This document shows, in pieces, positions 1 through 8,093 of a stretch of DNA of 64,000 nt. Position 1 is the stretch's first letter. Each line of letters starts with the position of its first letter. The translations under genes and the position numbers were made by a program. The stretch comes from Bacillota bacterium (lineage in GTDB: Bacteria > Bacillota > Clostridia > Christensenellales > SZUA-584). The DNA lies in NCBI GenBank assembly GCA_023410475.1, contig JAEYPS010000018.1:124001-188000 (forward strand). Direction: 5' to 3'. Under the pieces are notes generated by a model. It was given only the letters and a program-made list of their open reading frames with translations. It ran no database searches and was not told where the DNA came from.

Positions 1-87
1 ATCTATATCAGGAACGTCGCATCTTGGCAGCGCAGCGCCCTTCCTTCCCGGCCTCGACTTCTCGAAAATAAGCATTGCGTCGCTCAT
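1..87 (-). CDS. gcvPB: Glycine dehydrogenase subunit 2, N-terminal fragment (runs off the window)
   Basis: Only the first 29 codons are inside the window. The peptide starts MSDAMLIFEKSRPGRKGA, which is the usual opening of the PLP-binding half of the split glycine decarboxylase (P protein). The enzyme decarboxylates glycine and passes the aminomethyl group to the lipoyl arm of GcvH. Its ATG overlaps the stop codon of gcvPA in an ATGA arrangement, so the two halves are translationally coupled. The PLP lysine lies in the part that is missing here. The assignment rests on the N-terminus plus operon position. Confidence 0.9.
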   Translation of the reverse strand, partial: MSDAMLIFEKSRPGRKGAALPRCDVPDID

Positions 88-1424
88 GCTTCCACCGCCT
101 TTTCCGCAAGCGCATCTATCTGCGCTTTCGTCCTCTTCTCCGTCACGGCCACGAGCCACGAGCCCGAAAGCTCAGGGTATGCATGACCGAGTTCATAACC
201 GCCTATCATACCGTTTGAAAGAAGATATTCGTTCAGCTTCGCTATATCGCCGTCGTATCTCACCGCGAACTCTTTGAAGAACGCAGAGGCGAATAATGAC
301 TTGAACCTGCCTGTGCCGATAAGCGTATCATACGCGTAGTGTGATTTGCTGACGCACTGAGCAGCCGCCTCTCTGAGCCCTTCTTTTCCCATCGCTGTAA
401 GGTAGATAGTAGCCGCGAGAGCGCACAGCGCCTCGTTCGAGCATATGTTCGAGGTCGCCTTTTCGCGCCTTATATGCTGTTCTCTGGTCTGTATCGTAAG
501 CACAAAACACCGTTTACCGTTTTTATCTGTGGTCTCGCCCGCTATCCTGCCCGGCATCCTTCTCATCAGACTCTCCTTTGCCGCGAAGAACCCCAGATAC
601 GGCCCTCCGAACGAAAGCGGTATGCCCATCGGCTGGCCTTCGCCGACAGCTATGTCCGCTCCCGCGTCTCCCGGCGCTTTTAGCAGAGCCAGCGCGATGG
701 GGTCGCAGCTGGCAACAAGCAGTGCTCCGCTCTTATGAGCCATTTTGGCTATCTGCTCTATGTCCTCAACAATACCGAAGAAGTTCGGCGTCTGCATTAT
801 TACCGCCGCCGTGTTGCCTGATATCAGTCTTTCGAGGTCCTCCAAATCGGCAGCTCCGTCGCTATACCCAAATTCAATCACCTTTATCCCTCTGAAGGGC
901 GCGTACGTTTTCAGCACATCACGGCTGCCCGGGTTCACGCTTCTTGCCACGAGCACTTCGTTCCTTTTGGTCGCTCCGCAAGCCAGAAGCGCAGCCTCGG
1001 CGACCGCCGACGCCCCGTCGTACACTGAGGCGTTCGATACATCCATGCCGGTAAGCATGCAGATGACAGACTGATATTCGAATATGGCCTGCAGCGTGCC
1101 CTGGCTTATCTCGGGTTGATACGGAGTGTACGCCGTGTAAAACTCCTGCCTTGAGAGAAGGCTGCTGACTACTGCGGGTATGAAGTGGTCATACGCGCCC
1201 GCGCCGAGGAAGCACGCGTAATCCTCAGTATTGGCGTTGGCTTTAGCGAGATCCTTTAAGCGCTTTGCCGCTTCGAGCTCCGATATGCCGCCTGGTATAC
1301 CGAGAGGCGTTTTAAGCCGCACGTCCTCGGGCACGGAGGAAAACAGCTCTTCCATGCTCCCGAAGCCGACAGATAAGAGCATCTCTTGCTGCTGCCCGGG
1401 GGTGTTTGGGATGTAATGATGCAT
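84..1424 (-). CDS. gcvPA: Glycine dehydrogenase (decarboxylating) subunit 1
   Basis: This 446-residue protein has the normal length of the N-terminal half of split glycine decarboxylases. It begins MHHYIPNTPGQQQEML and carries the family stretch YTPYQPEISQGTLQAIFEYQ around residues 98-117. It forms the P protein with GcvPB and starts glycine breakdown. The start is supported by a GGAGGAG ribosome site that lies inside the last codons of gcvH; the gcvH stop and this ATG are one base apart. The 3' end overlaps gcvPB by four bases. It is third in the riboswitch-controlled gcvT-H-PA-PB operon. Assignment is secure. Confidence 0.97.
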   Translation of the reverse strand: MHHYIPNTPGQQQEMLLSVGFGSMEELFSSVPEDVRLKTPLGIPGGISELEAAKRLKDLAKANANTEDYACFLGAGAYDHFIPAVVSSLLSRQEFYTAYTPYQPEISQGTLQAIFEYQSVICMLTGMDVSNASVYDGASAVAEAALLACGATKRNEVLVARSVNPGSRDVLKTYAPFRGIKVIEFGYSDGAADLEDLERLISGNTAAVIMQTPNFFGIVEDIEQIAKMAHKSGALLVASCDPIALALLKAPGDAGADIAVGEGQPMGIPLSFGGPYLGFFAAKESLMRRMPGRIAGETTDKNGKRCFVLTIQTREQHIRREKATSNICSNEALCALAATIYLTAMGKEGLREAAAQCVSKSHYAYDTLIGTGRFKSLFASAFFKEFAVRYDGDIAKLNEYLLSNGMIGGYELGHAYPELSGSWLVAVTEKRTKAQIDALAEKAVEA

Positions 1425-1425
1425 G

Positions 1426-1809
1426 TCACTCCTCCGATTTACAGAACTCTTCGTATGCCTGAGTGTCCATCAGCGCGTCGGCTTCCGAAGCGTCGTCCAT
1501 GCTTATCACGGCTATCCAGCTTTCATACGGCTCTGAGTTTATCCTGTCTGGAGACTCGCCGAGCGCCTCGTTCACGCTCTCCACCTTTCCCGAAACCGGA
1601 GTGTATACATCCGTTGCGGCCTTTACGGAATCGACAGCGCTTAAAACGTCTCCGGCGCTCAACTTAGCGCCCGCTTCTGGCAGCTCTATGTAGACTATCT
1701 CTCCTAAATTGTGCTGCGCGTAGTCGGTGATGCCCACATACGCTTTGCCGCCGTCAATCCTTACCCACTCGTGCTCTTTGGAATACCTAAGACCTTCAAC
1801 TATGTTCAT
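1426..1809 (-). CDS. gcvH: Glycine cleavage system H protein
   Basis: At 127 residues this is a normal-size H protein. It shuttles the methylamine group between the P, T and L proteins on a lipoyl arm. The lipoylation motif is visible as DSVKAATD, making Lys63 the probable modified residue. The N-terminus (YSKEHEWVRIDG) is typical of the family. A GGAGG site lies eight bases before the ATG. It sits between gcvT and gcvPA with very short spacers, consistent with one transcript. No lipoate ligase or dihydrolipoyl dehydrogenase (L protein) gene is in the window, so those must be elsewhere or beyond gcvPB. Confidence 0.97.
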   Translation of the reverse strand: MNIVEGLRYSKEHEWVRIDGGKAYVGITDYAQHNLGEIVYIELPEAGAKLSAGDVLSAVDSVKAATDVYTPVSGKVESVNEALGESPDRINSEPYESWIAVISMDDASEADALMDTQAYEEFCKSEE

Positions 1810-1830
1810 GCCTGTTACCTCCGTATAAAA

Positions 1831-2925
1831 TTACTTATTATATTTTTTCGTATAAAACGGCTTCTTTACTACGGTTGCTTTAACGCTTTTGTTTCGTATC
1901 GCTATCTCTATCTCCGTCCCTTCAGCGGCAAAGCCGCTCTCTAAGAGCGCGAGCCCAAGGTTCTTCCCGAGCGTCGGCGAGTAGCTGCCCGATGTAACGA
2001 AGCCTATGCTTTTCTCTCCGGAATATACTTCAAAGCCATTCCTGGCGACGCCCGGCTCCGTCATCTCAAATCCAGTAAGCATTCTTTTAAGACCGGCCTG
2101 TGACTGCTCCAGAAGAGCTTCCCTGCCTATAAAGCCTTGTTTTTCGAGCTTTACGAAACGCGAAAGCCCCGCTTCGAGAGGCGAAATGTCTTTTGATAGC
2201 TCGTGGCCGTAAAGCGGGAGCGCGGCTTCAAACCGAAGCGTATCCCTTGCGCCGATCCCCGCTGGAATAAGCCCCTCGTCTTCGCCCGCTTCGAGTATGC
2301 TCTCCCAGAGCGGCGCCGCGTGCATGGCGTCAGCGTAGATCTCAAAGCCGTCTTCTCCCGTGTAGCCTGAGCGTGACACTATCGCGCTCACGCCGCACAC
2401 CTTTACGTCATTCGCGAACCGGAAGAACTTAAGTGCGCCGAGGTCGAAGTCCGTCAGCTTCCGCAAGATACGCTGGGCATTCGGCCCCTGCAGAGCTATC
2501 TGCGCCCATCTGTCCGAAACGTTTTCTATGTTTACATCACCTTCGCTGTTTTGCAACATCCACTCGAAATCCTTGTCGGTGTTGGATGCGTTCACTACTA
2601 TAAGAAAGTCTTCATTGCTTATTTTATATACTATGATATCGTCGACCGTACCGCCGTCCGGATAACACATAGGAGAATACATTGCCTGAAAGTCCTGCAG
2701 CCCCGATATATCGTTCGTAATGAGGTTCTGGATGAACTCTCCCGCCCCTATCCCTTTAACTGTAACCTCTCCCATGTGCGATACGTCGAACAGCCCCGCG
2801 CCATTCCGCACGGCGCTGTGCTCCTTTATGATGCCCTCGTACTGCACGGGCAGCAGCCACCCCCCGAAGTCTATCATCTTTGCGCCAAGCTTTACATGGC
2901 TTTCATACAGCGGAGTTTTCTTCAT
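1831..2925 (-). CDS. gcvT: Glycine cleavage system T protein (aminomethyltransferase)
   Basis: The protein transfers the methylene group from GcvH to tetrahydrofolate and releases ammonia. It opens MKKTPLYESHVKLGAKMIDF and contains HMGEVTVKG and the folate-site region YTGEDGFEIY, all family hallmarks. Length is 364 residues. Two ATGs occur six bases apart; the downstream one is chosen because the AAGGAGG site is immediately adjacent to the first ATG but six bases from the second. It is the first gene of the operon, 42 bases downstream of the end of the terminator hairpin that follows the glycine riboswitch. Confidence 0.96.
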   Translation of the reverse strand: MKKTPLYESHVKLGAKMIDFGGWLLPVQYEGIIKEHSAVRNGAGLFDVSHMGEVTVKGIGAGEFIQNLITNDISGLQDFQAMYSPMCYPDGGTVDDIIVYKISNEDFLIVVNASNTDKDFEWMLQNSEGDVNIENVSDRWAQIALQGPNAQRILRKLTDFDLGALKFFRFANDVKVCGVSAIVSRSGYTGEDGFEIYADAMHAAPLWESILEAGEDEGLIPAGIGARDTLRFEAALPLYGHELSKDISPLEAGLSRFVKLEKQGFIGREALLEQSQAGLKRMLTGFEMTEPGVARNGFEVYSGEKSIGFVTSGSYSPTLGKNLGLALLESGFAAEGTEIEIAIRNKSVKATVVKKPFYTKKYNK

Positions 2926-2956
2926 AAACATCCTCCTTATCCTCTTATCGTAACCT

Positions 2957-2994
2957 AAATAAAAAAGGGAAAACGAAATAATTCGTCTTCCCCC
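2957..2994 (-). terminator. Riboswitch-linked rho-independent terminator before gcvT
   Basis: On the minus strand a GGGAAGACGAA / TTCGTTTTCCC stem (one G-T wobble) with a short loop is followed by TTTTTTATTT. It lies between the second glycine aptamer and gcvT, where the expression platform of a transcription-attenuating riboswitch is expected. Glycine riboswitches before gcv operons usually turn expression on, so glycine binding should prevent this hairpin. The anti-terminator pairing was not worked out. Confidence 0.85.
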
Positions 2995-3000
2995 TGTTTA

Positions 3001-3192
3001 CTGACCTGAGAGATTCTCCCTCACACCAAAACTGTCGGTCTTTGTGAGAGGTTGCTCCTTCGGTGTCCGCGCCACAAATTGTACGCGGCTTTCCAGAGTG
3101 CCGTCCGGGTACGGTCCGTTTGCCTGAAAGTTTCGCCGCAGTATGACGCGCCGCGGCTTACATCTTCGGCGCCATTGCTCTCCCGCGCCCAT
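3001..3192 (-). promoter_or_regulatory. Tandem glycine riboswitch
   Basis: Read on the minus strand, the leader contains two consecutive glycine aptamers. The first carries GGGAGAGCAAT, GCGCCGAAG, AAACTTTCAGGCAAA and ends in CTCTGGA. The second carries GACACCGAAGGAGCAA and ends in AATCTCTCAGG. These are the conserved elements of the gcvT RNA motif, in the cooperative two-aptamer layout. It is followed by an intrinsic terminator and then gcvT, so it senses glycine to control its breakdown. Confidence 0.95.
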
Positions 3193-3213
3193 CATCCGAT
3201 ATATTATGCACGT

Positions 3214-3222
3214 ATTATACCA
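3214..3222 (-). promoter_or_regulatory. Promoter -10 element of the gcv operon
   Basis: The minus strand reads TGGTATAAT, a perfect -10 hexamer with the extended TG. It lies about 20 bases before the start of the first glycine aptamer. The -35 region is weak (ATTTAA at 17-base spacing), which fits an extended -10 promoter. Confidence 0.65.
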
Positions 3223-3260
3223 TAGTATATGCCGTTTTAAATATACAGTTTGGAAAAAGT

Positions 3261-3908
3261 TTAAAACAGCTTGCGCAGAGTTTCCACGTCTATTTCACTA
3301 AGCGAAACGATGGCCATATCCGCTTTCGAGAAATCCTGGCTTACTTCGTGTGTCTTTAACCCCACGGCCTTCATTCCGGCGGCCTTCGCCGCTGCCACTC
3401 CGTTCGCCGAATCTTCAATCACAACGCATTCCTCGGGCGATACGCAAAGCAGATCCGCCGCGAGCAGGAAAATATCGGGCGCAGGCTTCGAGTTTTTCAC
3501 TTTGTCGCCTCCGGCTATGGCGTCCACATAATACTCAAGCCCAAGGCCCGTTACGGCCAGCGCTGCGAACTCCTCGGGCGACGACGTTGCTACGGCGACT
3601 TTAAGCCCGCTCTCAGAACATCTCTTTAAAAGTTTCACAGACGGCGGTATGGGCACAAGCTTTTTTTCATAAAACACGCGCATCATCCTCGCCTCTTTTT
3701 TTGTCAGCTCCCCGGGGTCTTCTGAAAAACCGTATTTCTTCTTGAGGCTTATCCAACCGTCCAAGTGGCTTTTCCCTAGGTTTTCCCTTATATCATTCCG
3801 GGTCAGCTTAACACCGACGCTCAGCGCAAGCTCCGCCTCAATCTTATTATACTCCGGCTCGCTGTCCACGAGCACTCCGTCCATATCAAACAAAACTGCC
3901 TTTAGCAA
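3261..3908 (-). CDS. HAD-superfamily hydrolase, beta-phosphoglucomutase-like
   Basis: The N-terminal motif FDMDGVLVDSEP provides the nucleophile and acid/base aspartates of HAD phosphatases. A helical cap follows, then the threonine/serine motif near VAVATSSP, the lysine near KNSKPAPD and the acidic motif VIEDSANG. This arrangement matches subfamily IA enzymes of the PgmB type. The substrate cannot be read from sequence. A TTG start at 3908 is preferred because GGGAGG stands five bases before it; an in-frame ATG at 3923 has no such site. It follows the pseudouridine synthase gene closely and probably shares its transcript. Confidence 0.85.
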   Translation of the reverse strand: MLKAVLFDMDGVLVDSEPEYNKIEAELALSVGVKLTRNDIRENLGKSHLDGWISLKKKYGFSEDPGELTKKEARMMRVFYEKKLVPIPPSVKLLKRCSESGLKVAVATSSPEEFAALAVTGLGLEYYVDAIAGGDKVKNSKPAPDIFLLAADLLCVSPEECVVIEDSANGVAAAKAAGMKAVGLKTHEVSQDFSKADMAIVSLSEIDVETLRKLF

Positions 3909-3927
3909 GATGCCCTCCCTCATATAT

Positions 3928-4596
3928 CTAAAATGAAAACAGATTAAACGGGTGATGAGAAGGTATTATCGAAAACTCCAGCCGCTCGCCCTTCGTGGTA
4001 TGCAGAAAACTTAAATCTGCCGCGAACAGCGCGAGCTTGTCCTTAGTCTCGCGCCTGCCGTATTTCATATCGCCGTATACCGCGCAGCCCCGGTGCGCGA
4101 ACTGAGCGCGTATCTGATGGAACCGCCCCGTCAACAGCGCCACCCTGACGAGGCAGAGGCCTTCCTTTTTGTCCAAAACCTCATATCTGAGCCCCGCGCT
4201 TTTTGCCCCCTGCTCACCCTCATCTGATATCCGCGCCGTTCGCTCCTTCTCGTCCTTTATGAGCCAGTCCCAAAGCTCGCCGCTTTCCTTCTCGGGCGCC
4301 GCTGTCAGCACGGCGAGATACGTCTTTTGAAACTCGCCGCTTTTTATCTGCTCAGACAGCCTTGCCGCCGCCTTCGATGTCCGGGCAAACACCATCAGGC
4401 CTCTCGTCGGCCTGTCGAGCCTGTGCACGAGCCCAAGGTATACGTCTCCCGGCTTGTTGTATCTTTCTTTTATATACGCTTTGCAAATCGAGAGCATGTC
4501 CGCGTCGCCCGTTTCGTCGGCCTGCGAAGGCACGCCGTACGGTTTTTCAACAACGAGCAGATGATTGTCCTCGTAAATAACGTTCAAACGTGCCAC
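3928..4596 (-). CDS. RluA-family pseudouridine synthase
   Basis: The 222-residue protein has the RluA catalytic signature HRLDRPTRGLMVFA, whose aspartate attacks uridine in rRNA or tRNA. The C-terminal KTYLAVL and GRFHQIRAQFAHRG motifs also fit. There is no S4 RNA-binding domain before the catalytic core, so this is a short RluA/RluD-like enzyme. The likely start is GTG at 4596, overlapping the 3' end of the upstream methyltransferase gene by 13 bases, which suggests coupled translation. Which RNA position it modifies is unknown. Confidence 0.9.
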   Translation of the reverse strand: MARLNVIYEDNHLLVVEKPYGVPSQADETGDADMLSICKAYIKERYNKPGDVYLGLVHRLDRPTRGLMVFARTSKAAARLSEQIKSGEFQKTYLAVLTAAPEKESGELWDWLIKDEKERTARISDEGEQGAKSAGLRYEVLDKKEGLCLVRVALLTGRFHQIRAQFAHRGCAVYGDMKYGRRETKDKLALFAADLSFLHTTKGERLEFSIIPSHHPFNLFSF

Positions 4597-5435
4597 CTTG
4601 CCGTAGTGCCGCAGGGCAGCACAACTCCGGAATCCTTCTGAGGAAGCACCAGCGTACCCGACTCTATCCTGCCCCCCAGTCTGCTCCTCACCGCTATCTC
4701 AAGCATGTTCGCCGTGACGGCGTCCGAAAGCCCGGTCGTGTACGAGTTTATTATAAAGAACAGCGGTTTTCCTGACAGAAGCTTCGCGCACTCCGAGACA
4801 AGCTCAAAAAGCCCTTCTTCTATCTTCCATACGCTGTTGCCGCTCCTTCCGAACGAAGGCGGGTCCATGACTATTGCGTCGTAGGAACTGCCGCGCCTTA
4901 TCTCTCTCTGCACGAATTTAAGGCAGTCGTCCGCGATAAACCTGACTTCGCCCTGAAGCCCTGAGAGCTGCATGTTCTCCTTCGCCCAGTCGTTCATGCT
5001 CTTCGCGGCGTCCACATGCACGACGGACGCGCCTGCAGATACCGCGGCCAGCGTCGCCCCGCCCGTGTACGCGAACAGGTTGAGCATCCGAATGCTTCTG
5101 CCGCTTTGCTTTATGCTGCTTATTATATAGTCCCAGTTCGCGGACTGCTCGGGGAAAAGGCCTATGTGTTTAAACCCTGTCGGCCTGATGAAGAATTTGA
5201 GCTGCCCATAGCTTACCGTCCACCGCTCGGGCACCTTTTTGATATACCGCCAGCTTCCGCCTCCGCTGTTCGATCTGTCATATACCGCGTGCGGTTTCCA
5301 GATGTCAGGGCGCTGACGCTCCCATATCACCTGAGGGTCGGGCCTCTGCAATATTATGCCGCCTATGTCCTCGAGCTTCTCCCCGCCGCCCGTGTCGAGC
5401 ACGTTATACTCGGTAAACTTATCCGCTGTAAACAT
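4584..5435 (-). CDS. Class I SAM-dependent methyltransferase, RlmI/RlmK-like
   Basis: The protein of 283 residues has a SAM-binding Rossmann core (LNLFAYTGGATLAAVSAGA) and the catalytic-loop motif MDPPSFGR, typical of COG1092/RlmI-type 23S rRNA methyltransferases. An N-terminal PUA domain is not obvious. It is the first of three closely packed or overlapping genes with the pseudouridine synthase and the HAD hydrolase, so an RNA-modification role is reasonable. A GGAGG site six bases before the ATG supports the start. The substrate is inferred from family only. Confidence 0.85.
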   Translation of the reverse strand: MFTADKFTEYNVLDTGGGEKLEDIGGIILQRPDPQVIWERQRPDIWKPHAVYDRSNSGGGSWRYIKKVPERWTVSYGQLKFFIRPTGFKHIGLFPEQSANWDYIISSIKQSGRSIRMLNLFAYTGGATLAAVSAGASVVHVDAAKSMNDWAKENMQLSGLQGEVRFIADDCLKFVQREIRRGSSYDAIVMDPPSFGRSGNSVWKIEEGLFELVSECAKLLSGKPLFFIINSYTTGLSDAVTANMLEIAVRSRLGGRIESGTLVLPQKDSGVVLPCGTTARWHV

Positions 5436-5597
5436 CTCTTGCCTCCGGCTATATGATAACGTTAAGAAAACCGTGCGTCAATGTACAATCTGCCACAAGC
5501 GATTAGTTATCAGCGATACAAAGGTCAGGGTCTAGCACCTTTTGAGCGCTAAACCCTTAATAACACAGATTTCATCGCATTACTTGTTTCAATATCA

Positions 5598-6215
5598 TTA
5601 ATCCGATCCTACATCATATTTCTTAAATACAGCTTTCATCCATTCGCGGTATCTAGCATCGGCCTTATCGCCAACCTCAAGCTCTTTGTTTGTAAATTTA
5701 TCAATACTATTCTTGATATCATTACGGATCAAGTACTTACCATATTCAAGGTCGATCGGAAAATATAGCCCCTTATAATCGGTCGATTCGTCATATTTTT
5801 TCAGAAAAAATATATAACTTGATTTGACTTGTGCTGGTTGATATTCTCCTTGTGTCCATATCGTTTTTCCGATGATATCATCTGTAACATAATATTCTTC
5901 CGTAATAGTAATCGTTTTTTCGCTTGTCTCTCCAGAGAATATTTTATCTATACTAAGCTGCGTTAATGTATAACCAAAACTAACAGTGCCATCATCTTCA
6001 GTTAACAATATATTTTTCTTGTTTGGCAGCACCGATGCAATTACGATCAAATCACTTTTACTATCGAGTTCTTCAAAATTGCGTGCAAGCGTTACTCTGT
6101 CAGCCATTGTTTGTGAACTATTCACATATAAGCTGTCAACAATTATGAAAGCTACAACCAGGGTAACAATTATTGAACCAAGAAGTAATAGTTTCTTTTT
6201 ACCTTTATGTTTCAT
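5598..6215 (-). CDS. Membrane-anchored protein of unknown function
   Basis: I do not recognise the family. From the chosen ATG (AGAGG seven bases upstream) the protein is 205 residues, with a lysine-rich start (MKHKGKKK) and a single hydrophobic segment at about residues 9-28. The rest is hydrophilic and probably outside the cell. Base composition is clearly more AT-rich than the neighbours, hinting at transfer or relaxed constraint. It lies alone between the methyltransferase operon and a divergently oriented membrane gene. Nothing suggests a specific role. Confidence 0.65.
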   Translation of the reverse strand: MKHKGKKKLLLLGSIIVTLVVAFIIVDSLYVNSSQTMADRVTLARNFEELDSKSDLIVIASVLPNKKNILLTEDDGTVSFGYTLTQLSIDKIFSGETSEKTITITEEYYVTDDIIGKTIWTQGEYQPAQVKSSYIFFLKKYDESTDYKGLYFPIDLEYGKYLIRNDIKNSIDKFTNKELEVGDKADARYREWMKAVFKKYDVGSD

Positions 6216-6347
6216 TATAGAACCTCTAATACGCATATTTGTGCGTTTTATTTCCTGTATTGGTTTTTTTATCTTCTGTTAGATTATAGTTTATGTTGTA
6301 TTTTGTCAATGTTGTTAACATGATATGTATTATTTAAACAGATTTCG

Positions 6348-6356
6348 TGTTATAAT
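6348..6356 (+). promoter_or_regulatory. Extended -10 promoter for the small membrane protein gene at 6402
   Basis: TGTTATAAT (TG-n-TATAAT) lies 46 bases before the start codon. No convincing -35 hexamer is seen at 16-18 bases, so the extended -10 is the main evidence. Confidence 0.55.
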
Positions 6357-6401
6357 ATACCAAAACAATTTACTGAGTATAATTGCACAAAGGAGTATGA
6401 T

Positions 6402-6806
6402 ATGACCGCAAAAGCGTCATTACTGGGTCTGCTGGGCGGAGCCGGTATGCTGTTGTTATCAGTTTTTTTCGCCGCATTTCCTATGCTCTACGATATGACG
6501 CCAATGGACCCGGTCGTTCAGGCTGTCCAGGATATTGAAACAGCCGTCTTCGCTTACGGCGGGTTCATTATTGTCGGGCTTGGCTTTACCGGCAGCCTGA
6601 TGATTCGGCGAAATAAAAGACTTTCGAGAATACTCCTTATTTGCTCTGCGGCGCTGTGCTTTGCGTTCGCTTTGTATTTCGGGCTTATTGTTTGGGGCAT
6701 ACTATTTATATGTATCGTTTCCATTCCCGGGGTATTGATATCAGCGGCATGCATACTGTCATTTCTGCGTGGTAATTCCGCTAACAATAATAGCAGATAC
6801 ATTTGA
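6402..6806 (+). CDS. Small polytopic membrane protein, unknown function
   Basis: This is a 134-residue protein with about four hydrophobic segments (roughly residues 8-28, 48-67, 75-93 and 95-122). A short basic loop, IRRNKRLSR, lies between the second and third, suggesting it faces the cytoplasm. The start is backed by an AAAGGAG site and an upstream extended -10 promoter. A hairpin at 6882-6910 may end the transcript. No family recognised. Confidence 0.7.
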   Translation: MTAKASLLGLLGGAGMLLLSVFFAAFPMLYDMTPMDPVVQAVQDIETAVFAYGGFIIVGLGFTGSLMIRRNKRLSRILLICSAALCFAFALYFGLIVWGILFICIVSIPGVLISAACILSFLRGNSANNNSRYI

Positions 6807-6881
6807 TAACTAATCCTTAAAGCGATCACAAAGCGCAAGCGGTTAAGACAATCCACACTCTAGCTTGGCTTCGAAACACTA

Positions 6882-6910
6882 AAACAGCCGCCCTCACCGA
6901 GCGGCTGTTT
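6882..6910. terminator. Inverted repeat, probable terminator
   Basis: AAACAGCCGC and GCGGCTGTTT form a perfect 10-bp stem around a 9-base loop. It follows the gene ending at 6806. The T tract after the stem is short (GTTT), so termination strength is uncertain; the A-rich flank would also serve the opposite strand. Confidence 0.6.
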
Positions 6911-7048
6911 CACCGGATAGACCCCCCTTAACTTTCCAAAACCCGATTTGTCTCTTTACGTTAAGCCTCTTCTCTATTATAATAGCCATATAATCCTGCC
7001 CCAAAAATCTTTTTAGTTTTCGGGGACTCCGGCGTAAAGGAGCGGGTC

Positions 7049-7399
7049 ATGAGAAAATTTTTATTAGTTTTGTTGATTGTTGTTCTCGCGATAGGCGCGC
7101 TTGCGGCGTGCGCCCCTGTTGAAATACCCGACGTTTCCGACGCCGAGGATTACGTCCGCGCGCTTCCCGCGTGGGTCATAATCATTGGCGCAATAGCTCT
7201 TTTCTTCATCGGGTTCGGCATCATCTGGAAGCTGATACCCGGCTTTGTCAAGGTCTTGGCGCTTATCGCTCTCGCCGTCATCATCGCGGGCGTCGCCTAC
7301 GGTCTTTGGAACATCCCGCTCGTTGACAGTGCCATTGAAAAGGTTGACGAGCTTGTCCATCCGACCGAGGTCACCGAAACGTTCGATCCCGCTGAATAA
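7049..7399 (+). CDS. Putative lipoprotein with two membrane segments
   Basis: The 116-residue product begins with a basic residue pair and a hydrophobic stretch ending in the lipobox-like LAAC (Cys21), so it may be a lipoprotein cleaved before Cys21. Two further hydrophobic segments follow at about residues 42-60 and 66-86, then an acidic tail. Two transmembrane helices after a lipobox are unusual, so the first segment could be an uncleaved helix instead. A GGAG site precedes the ATG. No family recognised, and it stands alone, convergent with nrdG. Confidence 0.65.
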   Translation: MRKFLLVLLIVVLAIGALAACAPVEIPDVSDAEDYVRALPAWVIIIGAIALFFIGFGIIWKLIPGFVKVLALIALAVIIAGVAYGLWNIPLVDSAIEKVDELVHPTEVTETFDPAE

Positions 7400-7424
7400 T
7401 TTTAAGTCTTCCGGCTCTGTATAT

Positions 7425-8093
7425 TTAAATCCCCCTTACTATTACTTCTTTAACGTACTTTTGCGCTGCCTTCGCGGCCTCGCTCAATGTATCTTTGCTG
7501 TGCGGCTCGGGAGCGAGCTTTACGGCCTTCGTCTTCCTGTACTGCTGCAGCGCGTACCTCTTCGCTCCTTTTATGCGCTGCGCGATGCTCTCTATGTCGG
7601 CGATATCGAGCAGCGGCATAAACGTCGTGCGAAACTCGTAATCGCCTTTGCCGCTTATCAGCATATCCGCCGACGCCCACACAGGAGTCTCGCCCATAGC
7701 GTATGATACGACCTTGCCAAGCCCGCCCGGCGGCGCCTTTATGTCCATAGCCACATAATCGAGAAGCGGCATAAGCTTTTGCAGTATGCCGGGGTTCGTG
7801 CCGTTCGTGTCGAGCTTTATAAGATACCCCATGTTCTTTACGGTTTCTATGAACCCCTCGAGCCCTTTTTGCAGCGTGGGCTCTCCGCCCGATATCACCA
7901 CGCCGTCCAGAAAGTCCTTATGCGTTTCGAGAAACCTGCAGACCTCGCCAAGCTGTATAAGGTTCTCGCCCTTCCACAGGTGTTTGTTGTGACAATACCA
8001 GCAGTCCATGTTGCACCCCGGTGTGAACACTACCGCCGCGATGCAGCCCGGGTAGTCTACGAACGAATTCTTGACAAGCCCGGCCGCAAGCAT
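7425..8093 (-). CDS. nrdG: Anaerobic ribonucleotide reductase activating protein
   Basis: This is a radical SAM activase that installs the glycyl radical on NrdD. The cluster motif CNMDCWYC (CX3CX2C) binds the 4Fe-4S cluster, with the conserved GGEPTLQ segment downstream. Its ATG overlaps the nrdD stop as TGATG. A GTG three bases upstream is possible but less likely. Position directly after nrdD and the 222-residue length agree with NrdG, though many glycyl-radical activases look similar. Confidence 0.93.
   Translation of the reverse strand: MLAAGLVKNSFVDYPGCIAAVVFTPGCNMDCWYCHNKHLWKGENLIQLGEVCRFLETHKDFLDGVVISGGEPTLQKGLEGFIETVKNMGYLIKLDTNGTNPGILQKLMPLLDYVAMDIKAPPGGLGKVVSYAMGETPVWASADMLISGKGDYEFRTTFMPLLDIADIESIAQRIKGAKRYALQQYRKTKAVKLAPEPHSKDTLSEAAKAAQKYVKEVIVRGI

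Noticed and set aside
7245..7706. Plus-strand frames opposite nrdG and other highly expressed-looking genes
   Set aside because: Shadow frames of GC-rich codon positions; no ribosome site or family resemblance.
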